A DNA stretch of 64,000 nucleotides. Origin: an uncultured Pseudoteredinibacter sp. GTDB lineage: Bacteria; Pseudomonadota; Gammaproteobacteria; Pseudomonadales; Cellvibrionaceae. This document shows positions 7,801-16,004 of this stretch, one piece after another. The number at the start of each line of letters is the position of its first letter. The stretch's first letter is position 1. The DNA is taken from assembly GCF_947502065.1 (NCBI RefSeq), contig NZ_CANMYE010000001.1:744001-808000 (forward strand), written 5' to 3'. A program made the translations under genes and the position numbers. A model generated the notes under the pieces. It made no database searches, was not told the DNA's origin, and was given only the letters and a program-made list of their open reading frames with translations.

Positions 7801-8007
7801 AAGGTAGCGTTCTTGCTCTATAAGAATCTCTTTCTCGACGTCTTGTGGGGTCGCCCCAGGCCAGCCGGTCTGCACAGTAATGCTGCGAACCTCAAGATCA
7901 GGAATCATTTGCACAGGAATTTTGAGCGCAGCGACTATTCCTAAGATAGTGCTGATCAGAACAATAACCGCGACTAAAAGCCCGCGATTAGCAGCGGCAG
8001 CGATCAT
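4861..8007 (-). CDS. RND-family efflux transporter permease subunit
   Basis: 1048 residues, the usual size of AcrB-type pumps. The layout is the RND pattern: an N-terminal helix (LLVAVIVLISTILGIVAALK), a large porter loop, six helices in the middle, a second porter loop and a second helix set (ALVLIYLLLVAIFSHW onwards). The proton-relay helix reads GMTVDNTIVVLES, with one aspartate followed by asparagine rather than the DD pair of AcrB. This is common in the heavier-diverged branch of the family. TWPGATPQDVEKEI-like and PGEGTELYRG segments also fit. It is driven by proton motive force in the inner membrane. It follows its adaptor gene with a 4-bp overlap (ATGA at 8004-8007). No outer-membrane channel gene is adjacent. 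The substrate is unknown. Confidence 0.93.
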   Translation of the reverse strand: MIAAAANRGLLVAVIVLISTILGIVAALKIPVQMIPDLEVRSITVQTGWPGATPQDVEKEILIEQERYLRSLPNLQRMVSFAELGRARIELEFPFGTNVNDALIRVNNALSQVPSYPENVDQPRLFSSSFSSNAFMFFLLQPLEGNPLELDVDLLRDFTEDFIRPRMESVSGVSEVGVFGGASRQIQIKVDAQRLAQRGISLAEVRNAIRDRNRDASAGDIESGKSRYLLRVVGRFEQIKELKQLIVKREGNANILLQDIADIELDHFEARALSFADGERTLRLSVRRESGSNVLAIKEQMLPLIDELNEQLLAQNGLQLRLLSDDVKYVKSSLENVWFNLGLGALLATLVMYYFLRSGRATLVGVFGIPLCTIAAFIGLLAFSRTINVISLAGVAFAIGMTVDNTIVVLESIVQAKQKGRNKMEAVVKGVQDVWPAVLASTATTVMVFAPILFVIEEAGQLYSDIAIAIAAAIIASMLVAIFVVPVALAQLRSRSDLKPNRNYKLSPRWLGMVNFVTQSKNRARTMAAAIAGSILILAYALMPAAEYLPEGEEPKAFSMMIAPPDYNLTQMENIARELREHFAHYIKQDAEAYQPEADSMPPMEYYSMTVSAGRIWFLSAPKDPALIGSMMDGITSKFKSYEGMRAFSSRGSIISSNDGGTRAVAVDIAGNNTVELYKAAEAVYQQAQLVFDDPQLNSEPRSLSLDQPLIEIKPRWNRLAELGIRNQDFNYAVAALSDGAYVDEFILNDDKVDIFLFSGAGTEQNLEQLAATPMVSPSGNILPLSALADLIESKNSNSVRRVDGNRTVTVYIIPPREVALETAEALVREELITSLWKEGKIAQGIKLSISGAADQLEATRTSLSSNFAIALVLIYLLLVAIFSHWQMPLFILATVPLGMAGGLLGLIGANALGSLSSAIGLAGFHQPFDMITMLGFLILLGTVVNNPILIVDQTRRFMEQGIAVQEAVREAVKKRLKPILMSTATTLFGLAPLVLIPGEGTELYRGVGIIVLCGILASTVLSLSFLPALLMAVMPESKAKPITELAE

Positions 8008-9089
8008 TGTTGGGGCTCCTTGCTGGGTGCAGAAAGCTTTGAATCTAGGCTATCGCCATCTCGGAGTAGCTCCACACCGCTTCTGACATAGGCCGTGCTA
8101 GCTGGAGCACCACTAACGGCAATGCGATCACCTTCACGCTCAACGACTTTTACGATGTAACGCTTCGCTCGATTATTTTGCACCGCGAATACGCTAGCCC
8201 CTCCATCTGGATGCTGCTTGATGGCACTCTTTGGGAACCACAGACGTAGGTCTTCTTGTTCTGTGAGCGCGATATTCACTGTGGCTGACATACCTACAGT
8301 CAAGCCGGCCGAAGTTGGAATGGTGACAAAGGCTTCAAAAGTACGGGACTGTTGATTTGAAATTGGCACGATGCGATCGATGTTGGCTTTGAATACAGAA
8401 GCCTTGCCGTGGTCGGAATGGATTTCCACTGGGGCGCCCAGTGTAACTTGCGTGAAGTACTCCTGTGGGATTGCTAAGCGCAGGCGTAATGCGTCCTGCT
8501 GAACTAGGCTCAACACGGTACTTTGCTGATTTACCCACTCGCCGATATTTGTTTGTCGTTGTGCAATGACGCCGTTAAAAGGTGCTTTTAAGCTGTGACG
8601 TCGTAGCTCTTCTTGTTTGATAGCTAGGGCGGCTTTTTGTTTGCTCAATTCAGCTTGGCTTTGTGCCAGTTGCGCACGGCGTTCACTAATTTGAGTTGCT
8701 GCGACGAATTTTTTACTGGCTAGCGCTTTCAGTTCCTTGTGCAAACGCTCAGCTTCATCCTTGGCCACCTGCGCAGCCTTTAAGCTGGCTTTGGCTTGAT
8801 CGACTTCTAACTTAGCAAGCTGGTCGTCGAGCTTGAGTAAGATGTCGCCAGCTTGGACAGAATCACCCACTTCGACATAAAGCTCGGACAGTAAACCGGC
8901 TTGTTGTGTTGCTAAGTTGGAATATTGCAATGCTTCGACCGAGGCACTTATTGGCAATGCATCACTAGCTTCATCAGTTTGCGGGTATACCAGCTCTACA
9001 TCATTGGCCATGAGAGTTATTGGCAAGCTCAAACACAATGCAAGTAGGCTTTTAGCAACAGCCTTGCTCTTAAAAGAAAGAAGTGACAT
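8004..9089 (-). CDS. RND efflux periplasmic adaptor subunit (membrane fusion protein)
   Basis: 361 residues. An N-terminal hydrophobic stretch (SLLALCLSLPITLMA) acts as signal peptide. Next comes the first half of a biotinyl-lipoyl domain (ELYVEVGDSVQAGDILLKLD), a long alpha-helical hairpin (residues about 95-160, many A/K/E/Q) and the returning lipoyl half (APFNGVIAQRQTNIGEWV). A beta-barrel and membrane-proximal domain complete it. The adaptor links the inner-membrane pump encoded just downstream to an outer-membrane channel. The start ATG at 9089 follows GAGGAC. A palindrome at 9123-9138 is a plausible operator for the two-gene operon. Confidence 0.92.
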   Translation of the reverse strand: MSLLSFKSKAVAKSLLALCLSLPITLMANDVELVYPQTDEASDALPISASVEALQYSNLATQQAGLLSELYVEVGDSVQAGDILLKLDDQLAKLEVDQAKASLKAAQVAKDEAERLHKELKALASKKFVAATQISERRAQLAQSQAELSKQKAALAIKQEELRRHSLKAPFNGVIAQRQTNIGEWVNQQSTVLSLVQQDALRLRLAIPQEYFTQVTLGAPVEIHSDHGKASVFKANIDRIVPISNQQSRTFEAFVTIPTSAGLTVGMSATVNIALTEQEDLRLWFPKSAIKQHPDGGASVFAVQNNRAKRYIVKVVEREGDRIAVSGAPASTAYVRSGVELLRDGDSLDSKLSAPSKEPQQ

Positions 9090-9122
9090 AGAGTCCTCAT
9101 AAATAGGTTAGGCACCACTCGA

Positions 9123-9138
9123 GCATGTTAAAACATGC
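9123..9138. promoter_or_regulatory. 16-bp palindrome upstream of the RND operon
   Basis: GCATGTT-AA-AACATGC is a perfect palindrome 34-49 bp upstream of the adaptor start codon. Symmetric sites of this size in front of efflux operons are commonly bound by TetR-type repressors. No tetR gene is in the neighbourhood, and no convincing promoter hexamers could be placed around it. Confidence 0.45.
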
Positions 9139-9580
9139 AGATTTGTTAGGCGGTGCGCACAAGGCAGTGGTTAGCTGCTTAGTCTTCAAAATACATAAAC
9201 ACCTATGATGTGGAATATCCGCATAGGCGATTTTTTAAGGTCTTATCGGGCGGTCGCAATTTTATACAACACAGTGTGACATGCTTGTTATTAGCTGTAC
9301 GACTGTGGCTAGCCAGCGGTAGTTGTTTTATGTGAACTTAGGGCAAGCTAAGATTATTTGGCTAAATAAAACTAGCAATATTGAAGAGTTGCCGTTGATT
9401 TTACAAGCTAAATGCGATTAATTGCTATTTGGGGGCGGCGAGACGTACTTGCTATAGGCTCTGGGTCTTCTATCACCGACCAAGAGGGCTTCGGTGGTAT
9501 GGAGTGAAGGAGCTTCAAATCTCCAAAAAGCCCTAAAAAAGCAGCCTTCAGGTGTATAGGCTCAATTACCCACATTAAAA
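9139..9580. other. Intergenic stretch without recognised genes
   Basis: About 440 bp between the efflux adaptor start region and the stop of the GST gene. I see no open frame with a ribosome-binding site and no tRNA. No T-tailed hairpin is visible either. It probably holds the distal promoter region of the efflux operon. Confidence 0.4.
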
Positions 9581-10252
9581 TCATTCTGCTAGTGGATTAA
9601 AAGGGCCATTTTTTTCCATAGCCCGCTTATAGGCCGGGCGCTCGCGCATGCGTTTTAGAAATCCATGAATATGACTGTATTTTTCATCAATTCCCGTTCG
9701 AACCTCGGCAACTTGCAAGCAATAGCCCATAACAATATCTGCTGCGGTGAGCTCTTCGCCAGAAAGCCAGGTTGAGCGACTTAGCTCGGCTTCCATAAAG
9801 TCCATATGACGATTGTAGCGTTGCCATAGATAGTTTTCCCGCACCTTGTTAACTACGAGAGAGATGATCGGACGGATGATAAACGGAGCTTTAGATTCCA
9901 TACGCTTAAATATCAGCGCCTCTAGCAGCAGGGGCATAAAGCTGGCTTGACTGGCGTGCATCCAATATAAATAACGTGTTCGCTGTGGGCTATCGGTCTC
10001 TGGTCGCAGTTTGCCACAAGGATGCTTATCGAGAATGTAATCCATAATTGCCCCTGTCTCTGGCAATACAACATCTCCATCACTTATGGTAGGCGAGGTG
10101 CCAATGGTGTGGAGTTTACGATATTCGTCCGGGGCTAAAGTCTGCGGTCCCACTCTTTTGTAGTGTTCAAGATGATAGTCTACGCCTAGCTCTTCGAGCA
10201 GCCATAAAATTCTAATCGATTGAGAATTTTCAAGATGATGTACGGTAATCAT
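9581..10252 (-). CDS. Glutathione S-transferase family protein
   Basis: 223 residues. The N-terminal thioredoxin-like domain contains SQSIRILWLLEELGVDY (helix 1, the glutathione-activating region) and GTSPTISDGDVVLPETGAIMDYI, where the SP and ETGAI positions bind the glutathione gamma-glutamyl part. The C-terminal all-helical domain has LTAADIVMGYCLQV, the N-capping box of family members. It catalyses conjugation or reduction of electrophiles with glutathione in the cytoplasm. It is a single gene, read leftwards; its upstream region contains the palindrome at 10319-10332. Confidence 0.9.
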   Translation of the reverse strand: MITVHHLENSQSIRILWLLEELGVDYHLEHYKRVGPQTLAPDEYRKLHTIGTSPTISDGDVVLPETGAIMDYILDKHPCGKLRPETDSPQRTRYLYWMHASQASFMPLLLEALIFKRMESKAPFIIRPIISLVVNKVRENYLWQRYNRHMDFMEAELSRSTWLSGEELTAADIVMGYCLQVAEVRTGIDEKYSHIHGFLKRMRERPAYKRAMEKNGPFNPLAE

Positions 10253-10683
10253 AATTACTCACTTTAATAGAATTTCAGATGACTTAAAATTCAGTCGTAG
10301 TTCACGGTAACAACATGTATCGATTAATCGATTAGTTCATTAAAAGTACGATATTGCATTTAATCGGGCAAGCGTTGTATCACGACGCTCTATTGAGATC
10401 CCTATATGGATCTTTTTCAACAGGTATTGCTGGCGCGCTTGAAACCTTGCGGAAAAATAGCCTTGAGAGGGCATCTGAAAACCGCTTTAAGTAATTTGAT
10501 TTTAATCAACTCTATCGCGTTTAAGCCTTTGCTAATGCTCATAAGCTGCAGGAAATAAAGGGCTGCGTAAGAAAGCGCGACAATTTGACACATCCCTAAT
10601 CAGTAACAGGCTTTTTATAATCCTTCTATCAATTTCGCGGGACTCTATGGGGTAGATCTCGTTAACAAATTTAAGGAAGGTTT
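10253..10683. other. Divergent regulatory region between GST and copper receptor genes
   Basis: 430 bp without a credible gene. ATCGATTAATCGAT (10319-10332) is a perfect 14-bp palindrome about 70 bp upstream of the GST start. Nearer the receptor gene, TTGACA (10585-10590) and TATAAT (10616-10621) are both perfect hexamers but lie 25 bases apart, too far to act together. AAGGAAGG immediately before 10684 is the receptor's ribosome-binding site. Confidence 0.45.
10319..10332. promoter_or_regulatory. 14-bp perfect palindrome ATCGATTAATCGAT
   Basis: Exact dyad in the divergent region between the GST gene (start 10252) and the OprC-like gene (start 10684). The position, 67-80 bp upstream of the GST start codon, suits a regulator of the GST gene. 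The regulator is unknown. Confidence 0.4.
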
Positions 10684-12768
10684 ATGCTGTCATCATCAAA
10701 AATAAAAGCCAGATCCTGCTTTATGCCATGTAGCTTGGCGATGGCTATCGCGGCACTTAGTGTTACAGGCCATGCTGCTGGTACGCAAAGTAATCACGAT
10801 ATGGCTATTGAATTGATTGAGGTGACGGCTGAGAAGCTCCAAAAGGTCGACAGCGAAACACTATTAAGCGAGGCGCCAGTTACTCGCCCCACCCATGACG
10901 CTGGAGAGCTTTTGCGATCGGTTACCGGTATGACAGCTCTTCGCCGAGGTGGTCGAGGTTTTGAGCCTATTATTCGTGGTCAAAGCCAAGCGAATTTAAA
11001 CATCATTAGTAATGGTGCTTTCAACTACGGCGCATGCCCTGGGCGCATGGATCCACCGAGTACTTATGTGGGGGTGGATAGTTTTGATTCGGTGCAGGTC
11101 ATTAAAGGGCATCGTTCTGTGATTCATGGCAGTGGTGGCAGCGGTGGCACTTTATTGTTTGAGCATCTGCGCCCAGAATTCCTTGATGGTGCCATTCAAG
11201 GTCATGTAAAGGCCGGTTACACCAGCAATTCAGAGCTGCAACACCAAGGTATCGATCTGGCGGCGGGCGGCGATCAAGGCTATGTTCGTGTTTTTGCAGC
11301 CCGAAAGCGCTCAGAAAACTATGAAGATGGCAGCGGTCAAACTGTGGCATCAGCTTTTGATTCCGATAGTTGGGGTTTAGTGGCGGCGTGGGATATTACC
11401 GCCAGCGATGTTATCGAAATTAGCCACGAAGATAGTCGTGAAGGGGATGTTTGGTACGCGGGTAATGGTATGGATGCGGTATTTGCCGATTCTCGCAGCA
11501 CCGCCATTAAATGGACCCATGACGCTGCACTCGGCTTTATCGATAGCATGGAAGCCAATATTTATCGCAGTGATGTCGAACACCTGATGGATAACTATAG
11601 CGTACGCAATCGCAATATGATGCCAAATGGGATGGCGGCACCTTCGGCTTCAGATACATGGGGTGGGCGCTTTTTAAGTACTATCGAATCTGAAAACAGT
11701 CAGTGGCGAGTGGGTGTTGACTATCAAGCGAACGATAGACTCGCGACTCTATACATGGATGCTGGCAAAAACGGTAGCTTGGATATGTTGGTGGCACGTA
11801 TGTGGCCCGATGTTGAACAGCGCCAGTGGGGTGTATTCAGTGAATTAGATTATCAGCTTAATGATCATTCAAGCCTGCGTTTGGGATTGCGGGTGGATGA
11901 TTACCAGAGCAGTGCGCAAACAGCCAATGTCAGCACTGGAATGATGGGCGGAATGATAGGAGCGACAACTCCGAGCCGCCTATACGCAAACTACTATCAA
12001 GCAAGCCCTGAACGCAAAGACGATACTGCAATCAGCGCTGTATTGGGCTGGGATGTCGAGTTGGCTGAAGGTCGCCGTTTTAATGCCAATCTAAGTCGCT
12101 CCGTACGTCGCCCAGACGTAACCGAGCAATGGATAGCGCGTTCAGCAATGGGCCGTTTTTGGGTAGGCAACCCAGATATCGACGCGGAAACTCACCATCA
12201 GCTTGATCTCGGCCTGCAACAATCCAGTGGTAAATTGGAATGGAGTGCCACCGCTTTCTATAACGATGTCAGTGATTATATCGAGCAGTTCAAACAGGAT
12301 AATGCCACTTTGTATCGCAATATCGATGCTGAAATCTATGGCACAGAGCTGGATGCCAAGTGGCAGTTTAGCAGTGCCTTCAGTGCACGCGCTGGCGTTT
12401 CCTATACTCGTGGCGAAGGCGATAACGGCGACCTGGCACAAATAGCGCCGCTTGAAGCACGTATCAATGTCGATTATCAAGCGGCTGATTGGGCTGTGGG
12501 GGCTGAGTGGTTAGTGGCTTCTCGGCAAACCCATTTTGATCCAGATGTTGATGTGAACGAAGAAAGTGCCGGATTTGGTGTTTTGCATGTATATGGCCAT
12601 TGGAATATTACTGAGGCCTTATTGCTAGAGGCCGGTATCGAAAACCTCAGTGATAAAACTTACGCCTACCACGTCAACAGCGCCAACTCGGATCCCTTCA
12701 ACCCTGATGCGGTTAGGGTCAATGAGCCAGGCCGCCAAACTTGGGTGAAAGTGCGTTATCAGTTTTAG
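10684..12768 (+). CDS. oprC: TonB-dependent copper receptor (OprC/NosA family)
   Basis: 694 residues. Signal peptide (SLAMAIAALSVTGHAAG), plug domain and 22-strand barrel of a TonB-dependent outer-membrane receptor, ending in the aromatic VKVRYQF. The plug has the OprC signature NYGACPGRMDPPSTYVG, in which Cys118 and Met122 form the CxxxM copper motif. His300 and Met302 (EHLMDNY) match the companion HxM motif known from OprC. Methionine-rich loops (NRNMMPNGMAAP, TGMMGGMIG) support copper passage. A TonB-box-like IELIEVTAEK lies near the mature N-terminus. It is expected to import copper across the outer membrane. No Fur or CueR box was convincing upstream. Reading frame and length are complete. 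Confidence 0.9.
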   Translation: MLSSSKIKARSCFMPCSLAMAIAALSVTGHAAGTQSNHDMAIELIEVTAEKLQKVDSETLLSEAPVTRPTHDAGELLRSVTGMTALRRGGRGFEPIIRGQSQANLNIISNGAFNYGACPGRMDPPSTYVGVDSFDSVQVIKGHRSVIHGSGGSGGTLLFEHLRPEFLDGAIQGHVKAGYTSNSELQHQGIDLAAGGDQGYVRVFAARKRSENYEDGSGQTVASAFDSDSWGLVAAWDITASDVIEISHEDSREGDVWYAGNGMDAVFADSRSTAIKWTHDAALGFIDSMEANIYRSDVEHLMDNYSVRNRNMMPNGMAAPSASDTWGGRFLSTIESENSQWRVGVDYQANDRLATLYMDAGKNGSLDMLVARMWPDVEQRQWGVFSELDYQLNDHSSLRLGLRVDDYQSSAQTANVSTGMMGGMIGATTPSRLYANYYQASPERKDDTAISAVLGWDVELAEGRRFNANLSRSVRRPDVTEQWIARSAMGRFWVGNPDIDAETHHQLDLGLQQSSGKLEWSATAFYNDVSDYIEQFKQDNATLYRNIDAEIYGTELDAKWQFSSAFSARAGVSYTRGEGDNGDLAQIAPLEARINVDYQAADWAVGAEWLVASRQTHFDPDVDVNEESAGFGVLHVYGHWNITEALLLEAGIENLSDKTYAYHVNSANSDPFNPDAVRVNEPGRQTWVKVRYQF

Positions 12769-12856
12769 CCTCGTCTAATAAAGGGTATGGCATCGTGCTT
12801 GAGCTTGGCTTAAGCGCAATGCTATATTCTTTGTGAACTATAGACTTGGAGCCAAT

Positions 12857-13675
12857 ATGTTTGATGCCGCAAAAATTATGAACCAACTGCTAGGGGCAGG
12901 GGGTTCGCATTCCTCATCGGGCAAGGGCGATTTACTGCAACAGGGCAAACAAATGCTCGGTAATAGCGGTGGTGGTTTTGCTGGCGGTGCAGCAGCCGGT
13001 GGCCTTGCGGGCTATTTGTTAGGCTCTAAAAAAGGCCGCAAGATGGCCAAAAAAGCGGCGAAATACGGCGGTATGGCTTTAGTCGCCGGCTTGGCCTACA
13101 AAGCTTATAACAACTACCAGTCTCAAAAGCAGGCGCCAGGGCAGGCGACTCCTAGCCAAGGTGCTCACAGCCAAGCGACTCCTGGCCAGACAACTGCCAA
13201 CCAGGCGGGTAACACGGCAAACTATCGTAATGATGCGCTTGAAGTGGTTGATCAACAGGAAGTACCTGCTGTGCCCCAGAACTCGGCGTTTGCATTACCG
13301 GATAATAGCCAAGGCCAGCAAGATTTCTCAGCCATGCTAATCAGTGCCATGATCGCAGCCGCAAAGGCCGATGGGCAAATTGACGGCGCTGAGCATCAGG
13401 CGATTTTCGGAAAAATTGAAGAGTTGGGTTTAGACACTGAGGCCAAGGCTTTTGTGCTCGATCAGCTTAACAAGCCTTTGGATATTGATAGCTTAGTTGC
13501 TTCAGCGGCCAATAAAGAGCAGGCCGTAGAGCTTTACTTAGCCTCATTAATGGCCATTGAGGTAGATACCGCGGCCGAGCAGGCTTATATGAATATGTTG
13601 GCCGCACGCCTTGAGCTAGAACCAGAACTTGTTGCGCAAATTCATCAAACAGTGGCGCAGGCCCAAGCAGAATAA
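12857..13675 (+). CDS. DUF533 / TerB-like inner-membrane-associated protein (YebE type)
   Basis: 272 residues from ATG 12857, preceded by TTGGAG at good spacing; an upstream in-frame GTG at 12833 lacks a site. The order is MFDAAKIMNQLLGAGGS, a glycine-rich hydrophobic segment (GGGFAGGAAAGGLAGYLLGS, about residues 37-56) followed by the basic KKGRKMAKKAAK, a low-complexity Q/A/P linker (residues 90-125), and a helical TerB-like domain from about residue 150 (SAMIAAAKADGQIDGAEH, with the acidic DGQID loop). The family is widespread and of unknown function; some members respond to envelope stress. A hairpin at 13686-13714 follows. Confidence 0.85.
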   Translation: MFDAAKIMNQLLGAGGSHSSSGKGDLLQQGKQMLGNSGGGFAGGAAAGGLAGYLLGSKKGRKMAKKAAKYGGMALVAGLAYKAYNNYQSQKQAPGQATPSQGAHSQATPGQTTANQAGNTANYRNDALEVVDQQEVPAVPQNSAFALPDNSQGQQDFSAMLISAMIAAAKADGQIDGAEHQAIFGKIEELGLDTEAKAFVLDQLNKPLDIDSLVASAANKEQAVELYLASLMAIEVDTAAEQAYMNMLAARLELEPELVAQIHQTVAQAQAE

Positions 13676-13685
13676 AAGGGTTTTT

Positions 13686-13714
13686 GCTGGCGAGCATTTT
13701 TTGTGCTCGCCAGC
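13686..13714. terminator. Hairpin after the DUF533 gene
   Basis: GCTGGCGAGCA (13686-13696) pairs perfectly with TGCTCGCCAGC (13704-13714) around a T-rich loop. It is only 11 bp after the stop codon, so a terminator role is likely, although the following CTTTCCC is a weak T-tract. Confidence 0.6.
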
Positions 13715-13892
13715 CTTTCCCGCTCAGTAAAAAGTTGCACCTTAGTTTTTTGTTCCCTCTTTCTACTCCAGCTTTCATCCTCTCTTTTGCTCGTTAGGCA
13801 ATCTTCTCTACGATTAAGGCTTTCTTTCCTCGCTTAAGGCTATGCTACACTGCCGCTTTTAAATGGGCGCGAGCGTCAATCTTAGGTCAACA

Positions 13893-14744
13893 ATGTTCAG
13901 TCAAATCTTAACTCGTATTAAACATGCTAGCCTGCGCTTTTTAGGTCTAAAGGCCGCGGAGCCTAAAATTCAATGGCAACAGCAGTGGAGCGATTTTCTT
14001 CAGCAGCATGTCGAGTTTTACCGCCAGCTAGACAATGAGCAAAAAACACTCTTTGATCAGCGCGCATTGCTGTTTATGGATACCACGGAAGTTTTTCATG
14101 GTGAAGAAATAGCAAGCTTCGAAGATCAGTTACTGGTGGCGGCCAGTGCTATTATCCCTGTGTGGTCCTTCCCTAGCTGGCATTATTTTAATTTAAAAAC
14201 CGTATATTTGTTGCCCGCAGCTTTTAATGATGATTTTCAATGTGGGCAAAAAGATTCGCGTTATACAGGTATGGTTGGTACAGGCCCTATGGCTGGGAAA
14301 ATGGCCCTGAGCCGCCCAGCCTTGTACCAAGGTTTTAGAAACCCTCATGATAAGCAAAATGTAGGCATCCACGAATTCGTGCATCTTATCGATATGGCCG
14401 ACGGCGATATGGATGGCTTTCCAGAGCGTTTGCAAGAATATCGCTTTGCCTTGCCCTGGTTTGAGCTGGCCGAAAAGAAAATGCGTGCCATTGATAAGGG
14501 GCGTAGCAATATCGACCCTTATGGCGCCAGTAATAAGTTGGAATTCTTTTGTGTTGCCTCGGAGTATTTTTTTGAGCGCCCATTAATGTTACAGAAAAAA
14601 CACCCTGTTTTATATCAGGCGCTAGAAGACTTCTATCAGCAAGATAGGGCGGCGATTGTGCAGGATATTAAGCAGCGCGAAAAACAACCTTGTTCATGCG
14701 GTAGTCAAAAACGCTACCGCGATTGCTGTTTGCCACAGGATTGA
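13893..14744 (+). CDS. MtfA-like zinc metallopeptidase (M90) with C-terminal SEC-C motif
   Basis: 283 residues from ATG 13893; an in-frame ATG at 13863 would add ten residues (MGASVNLRST) without a better ribosome site. The metallopeptidase motif is VGIHEFVHLIDMADGDMDG, with HEFVH as HExxH, followed by ASNKLEFFCVASEYFFERP, which carries the downstream glutamate ligand region of MtfA. The N-terminal part (LLFMDTTEVFHGEE, SFPSWHYFNLKTVYLLP) also aligns in order with E. coli MtfA, the peptidase titrating the Mlc repressor. Unlike E. coli MtfA, this protein ends in a zinc-binding SEC-C motif (PCSCGSQKRYRDCCLPQD). The role of the added motif is unknown, but it often mediates interaction with other proteins. 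Confidence 0.85.
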   Translation: MFSQILTRIKHASLRFLGLKAAEPKIQWQQQWSDFLQQHVEFYRQLDNEQKTLFDQRALLFMDTTEVFHGEEIASFEDQLLVAASAIIPVWSFPSWHYFNLKTVYLLPAAFNDDFQCGQKDSRYTGMVGTGPMAGKMALSRPALYQGFRNPHDKQNVGIHEFVHLIDMADGDMDGFPERLQEYRFALPWFELAEKKMRAIDKGRSNIDPYGASNKLEFFCVASEYFFERPLMLQKKHPVLYQALEDFYQQDRAAIVQDIKQREKQPCSCGSQKRYRDCCLPQD

Positions 14745-14836
14745 AACAAGATTGTGAATAATAGTTGCAAAGCAAGTGAGCCTAACAATAAAAAGAGCAA
14801 TGGGAAAAGCAATAAACAACGCAATGGAAAGCACAA

Positions 14837-15472
14837 ATGATTTGCCCCTTATGTAGCCGTGATAAAACCATTGAGTTTTATCAGGATAAAAAACGACCCT
14901 ATTGGCTGTGCCAGCACTGTGAGCTAGTGTATGTCGCCGAGGCGGATATACTTGGCCCAGCAGAAGAAAAAGCAGAGTACGATAAGCATCAAAATCAAGC
15001 TGAAGATCTAGGCTACAGACAGTTTTTAAATCGCTGCTTAGAGCCATTGATCAATCGTCTATCGCCCGGGGCAAAAGGCTTAGACTTTGGCTGTGGCCCA
15101 GGACCTACTTTATCGTTGATGGCAAAGGAGCAGGGCTTTGATATGGAGAATTACGATCCATTCTATGCCCACAAAGCCGAGCTGCTAAAACAACAATACG
15201 ATTTTATTACCATGACCGAGGTGATAGAGCATGTGCGCCATCCTCGCTTGGTTCTGGATCTTCTCAAGGGTTTGTTAAAGCCGGGTGGCACACTGGCAGT
15301 TATGACAAAAAGACGAGCTGAGCCAGAACGCTTTGCCGGCTGGCACTATAAGAACGATCCTACACATATTCGTTTTTACAATGAGTTTAGCCTTGGCTAC
15401 ATTGCTCAACATTATGGCTGGACTATGGAGCTGATTGATAAGGATGTGGTGTTTTTTAGCGCTGGTCTCTAA
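14837..15472 (+). CDS. Class I SAM-dependent methyltransferase with N-terminal zinc-ribbon-like motif
   Basis: 211 residues. The first 35 residues hold CPLC and CQHC pairs (MICPLCSRDKTIEF, YWLCQHCELVYV), a probable zinc site. SAM-binding motif I is LDFGCGPGPTLSLM near residue 78, motif II is acidic (MENYDPF), and FITMTEVIEHVRHP plus LLKPGGTLAVMTK are later core motifs. This architecture is common among small methyltransferases of unknown substrate. The gene begins about 90 bp after the peptidase gene and may be co-transcribed with it. Confidence 0.85.
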   Translation: MICPLCSRDKTIEFYQDKKRPYWLCQHCELVYVAEADILGPAEEKAEYDKHQNQAEDLGYRQFLNRCLEPLINRLSPGAKGLDFGCGPGPTLSLMAKEQGFDMENYDPFYAHKAELLKQQYDFITMTEVIEHVRHPRLVLDLLKGLLKPGGTLAVMTKRRAEPERFAGWHYKNDPTHIRFYNEFSLGYIAQHYGWTMELIDKDVVFFSAGL

Positions 15473-15605
15473 GAGGGCTATTTATTGAAGCATGCAATGG
15501 GTCTGAAGTGCACTTACTATCTGATAAGCCCGTTTGGAAATTTTCTTGATCGTGAAATGGTCTATACTCAAGCGCAACAACTGCAACTGACAACAAGGAT
15601 AGTGT

Positions 15606-16004
15606 GTGAATAGCAACGATAGCTATTACAGAAGCGCCAATGTGCATTGGTTTTATTGCCTGATGTTCGCAACTTTCTGTGCACTGTTAGCCTATGGTTT
15701 ATTCCGCCCGGAACCCATCGCCGTTCCCTTTAAAGAAGCCGACAAGATCGCCCACTTTGGGGTGTTTTTTATCTTCAGCTTGAGCTTTCGCTTACTTCTT
15801 TTAAGACAATGGCACTGGAGCCTGTGGTTAATTGTGATTGCGTTAGCGACTATCGCTGAGCCGGTCCAGGCGTATTGGCGCCCATTACGGGTATTCAGCT
15901 ATGGTGATATGTTGGCGAATATTGGGGGTGCGCTTCTGGCACTGCTAATGATGATCCTTTTACAGCTGGCCAATAAGTGGGGTACAAAGCCTAGTCTCGG
16001 CTAG
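15606..16004 (+). CDS. VanZ-like family membrane protein
   Basis: 132 residues with a GTG start at 15606 behind AAGGA. Four hydrophobic segments (WFYCLMFATFCALLAYGLF, FGVFFIFSLSFRLLLL, WSLWLIVIALATIAEPVQ, DMLANIGGALLALLMMILL) are interrupted by the conserved polar DKIAHFGVF and E-x-x-Q / GDMLAN positions of the VanZ family. It is an inner-membrane protein. VanZ itself gives low teicoplanin resistance, but most family members have no assigned role. It stands alone after the methyltransferase gene. Confidence 0.8.
   Translation: MNSNDSYYRSANVHWFYCLMFATFCALLAYGLFRPEPIAVPFKEADKIAHFGVFFIFSLSFRLLLLRQWHWSLWLIVIALATIAEPVQAYWRPLRVFSYGDMLANIGGALLALLMMILLQLANKWGTKPSLG

Noticed and set aside
10585..10621. 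TTGACA and TATAAT as one promoter for the copper receptor
   Set aside because: Both hexamers are perfect but 25 bases apart, too far for a sigma-70 promoter.
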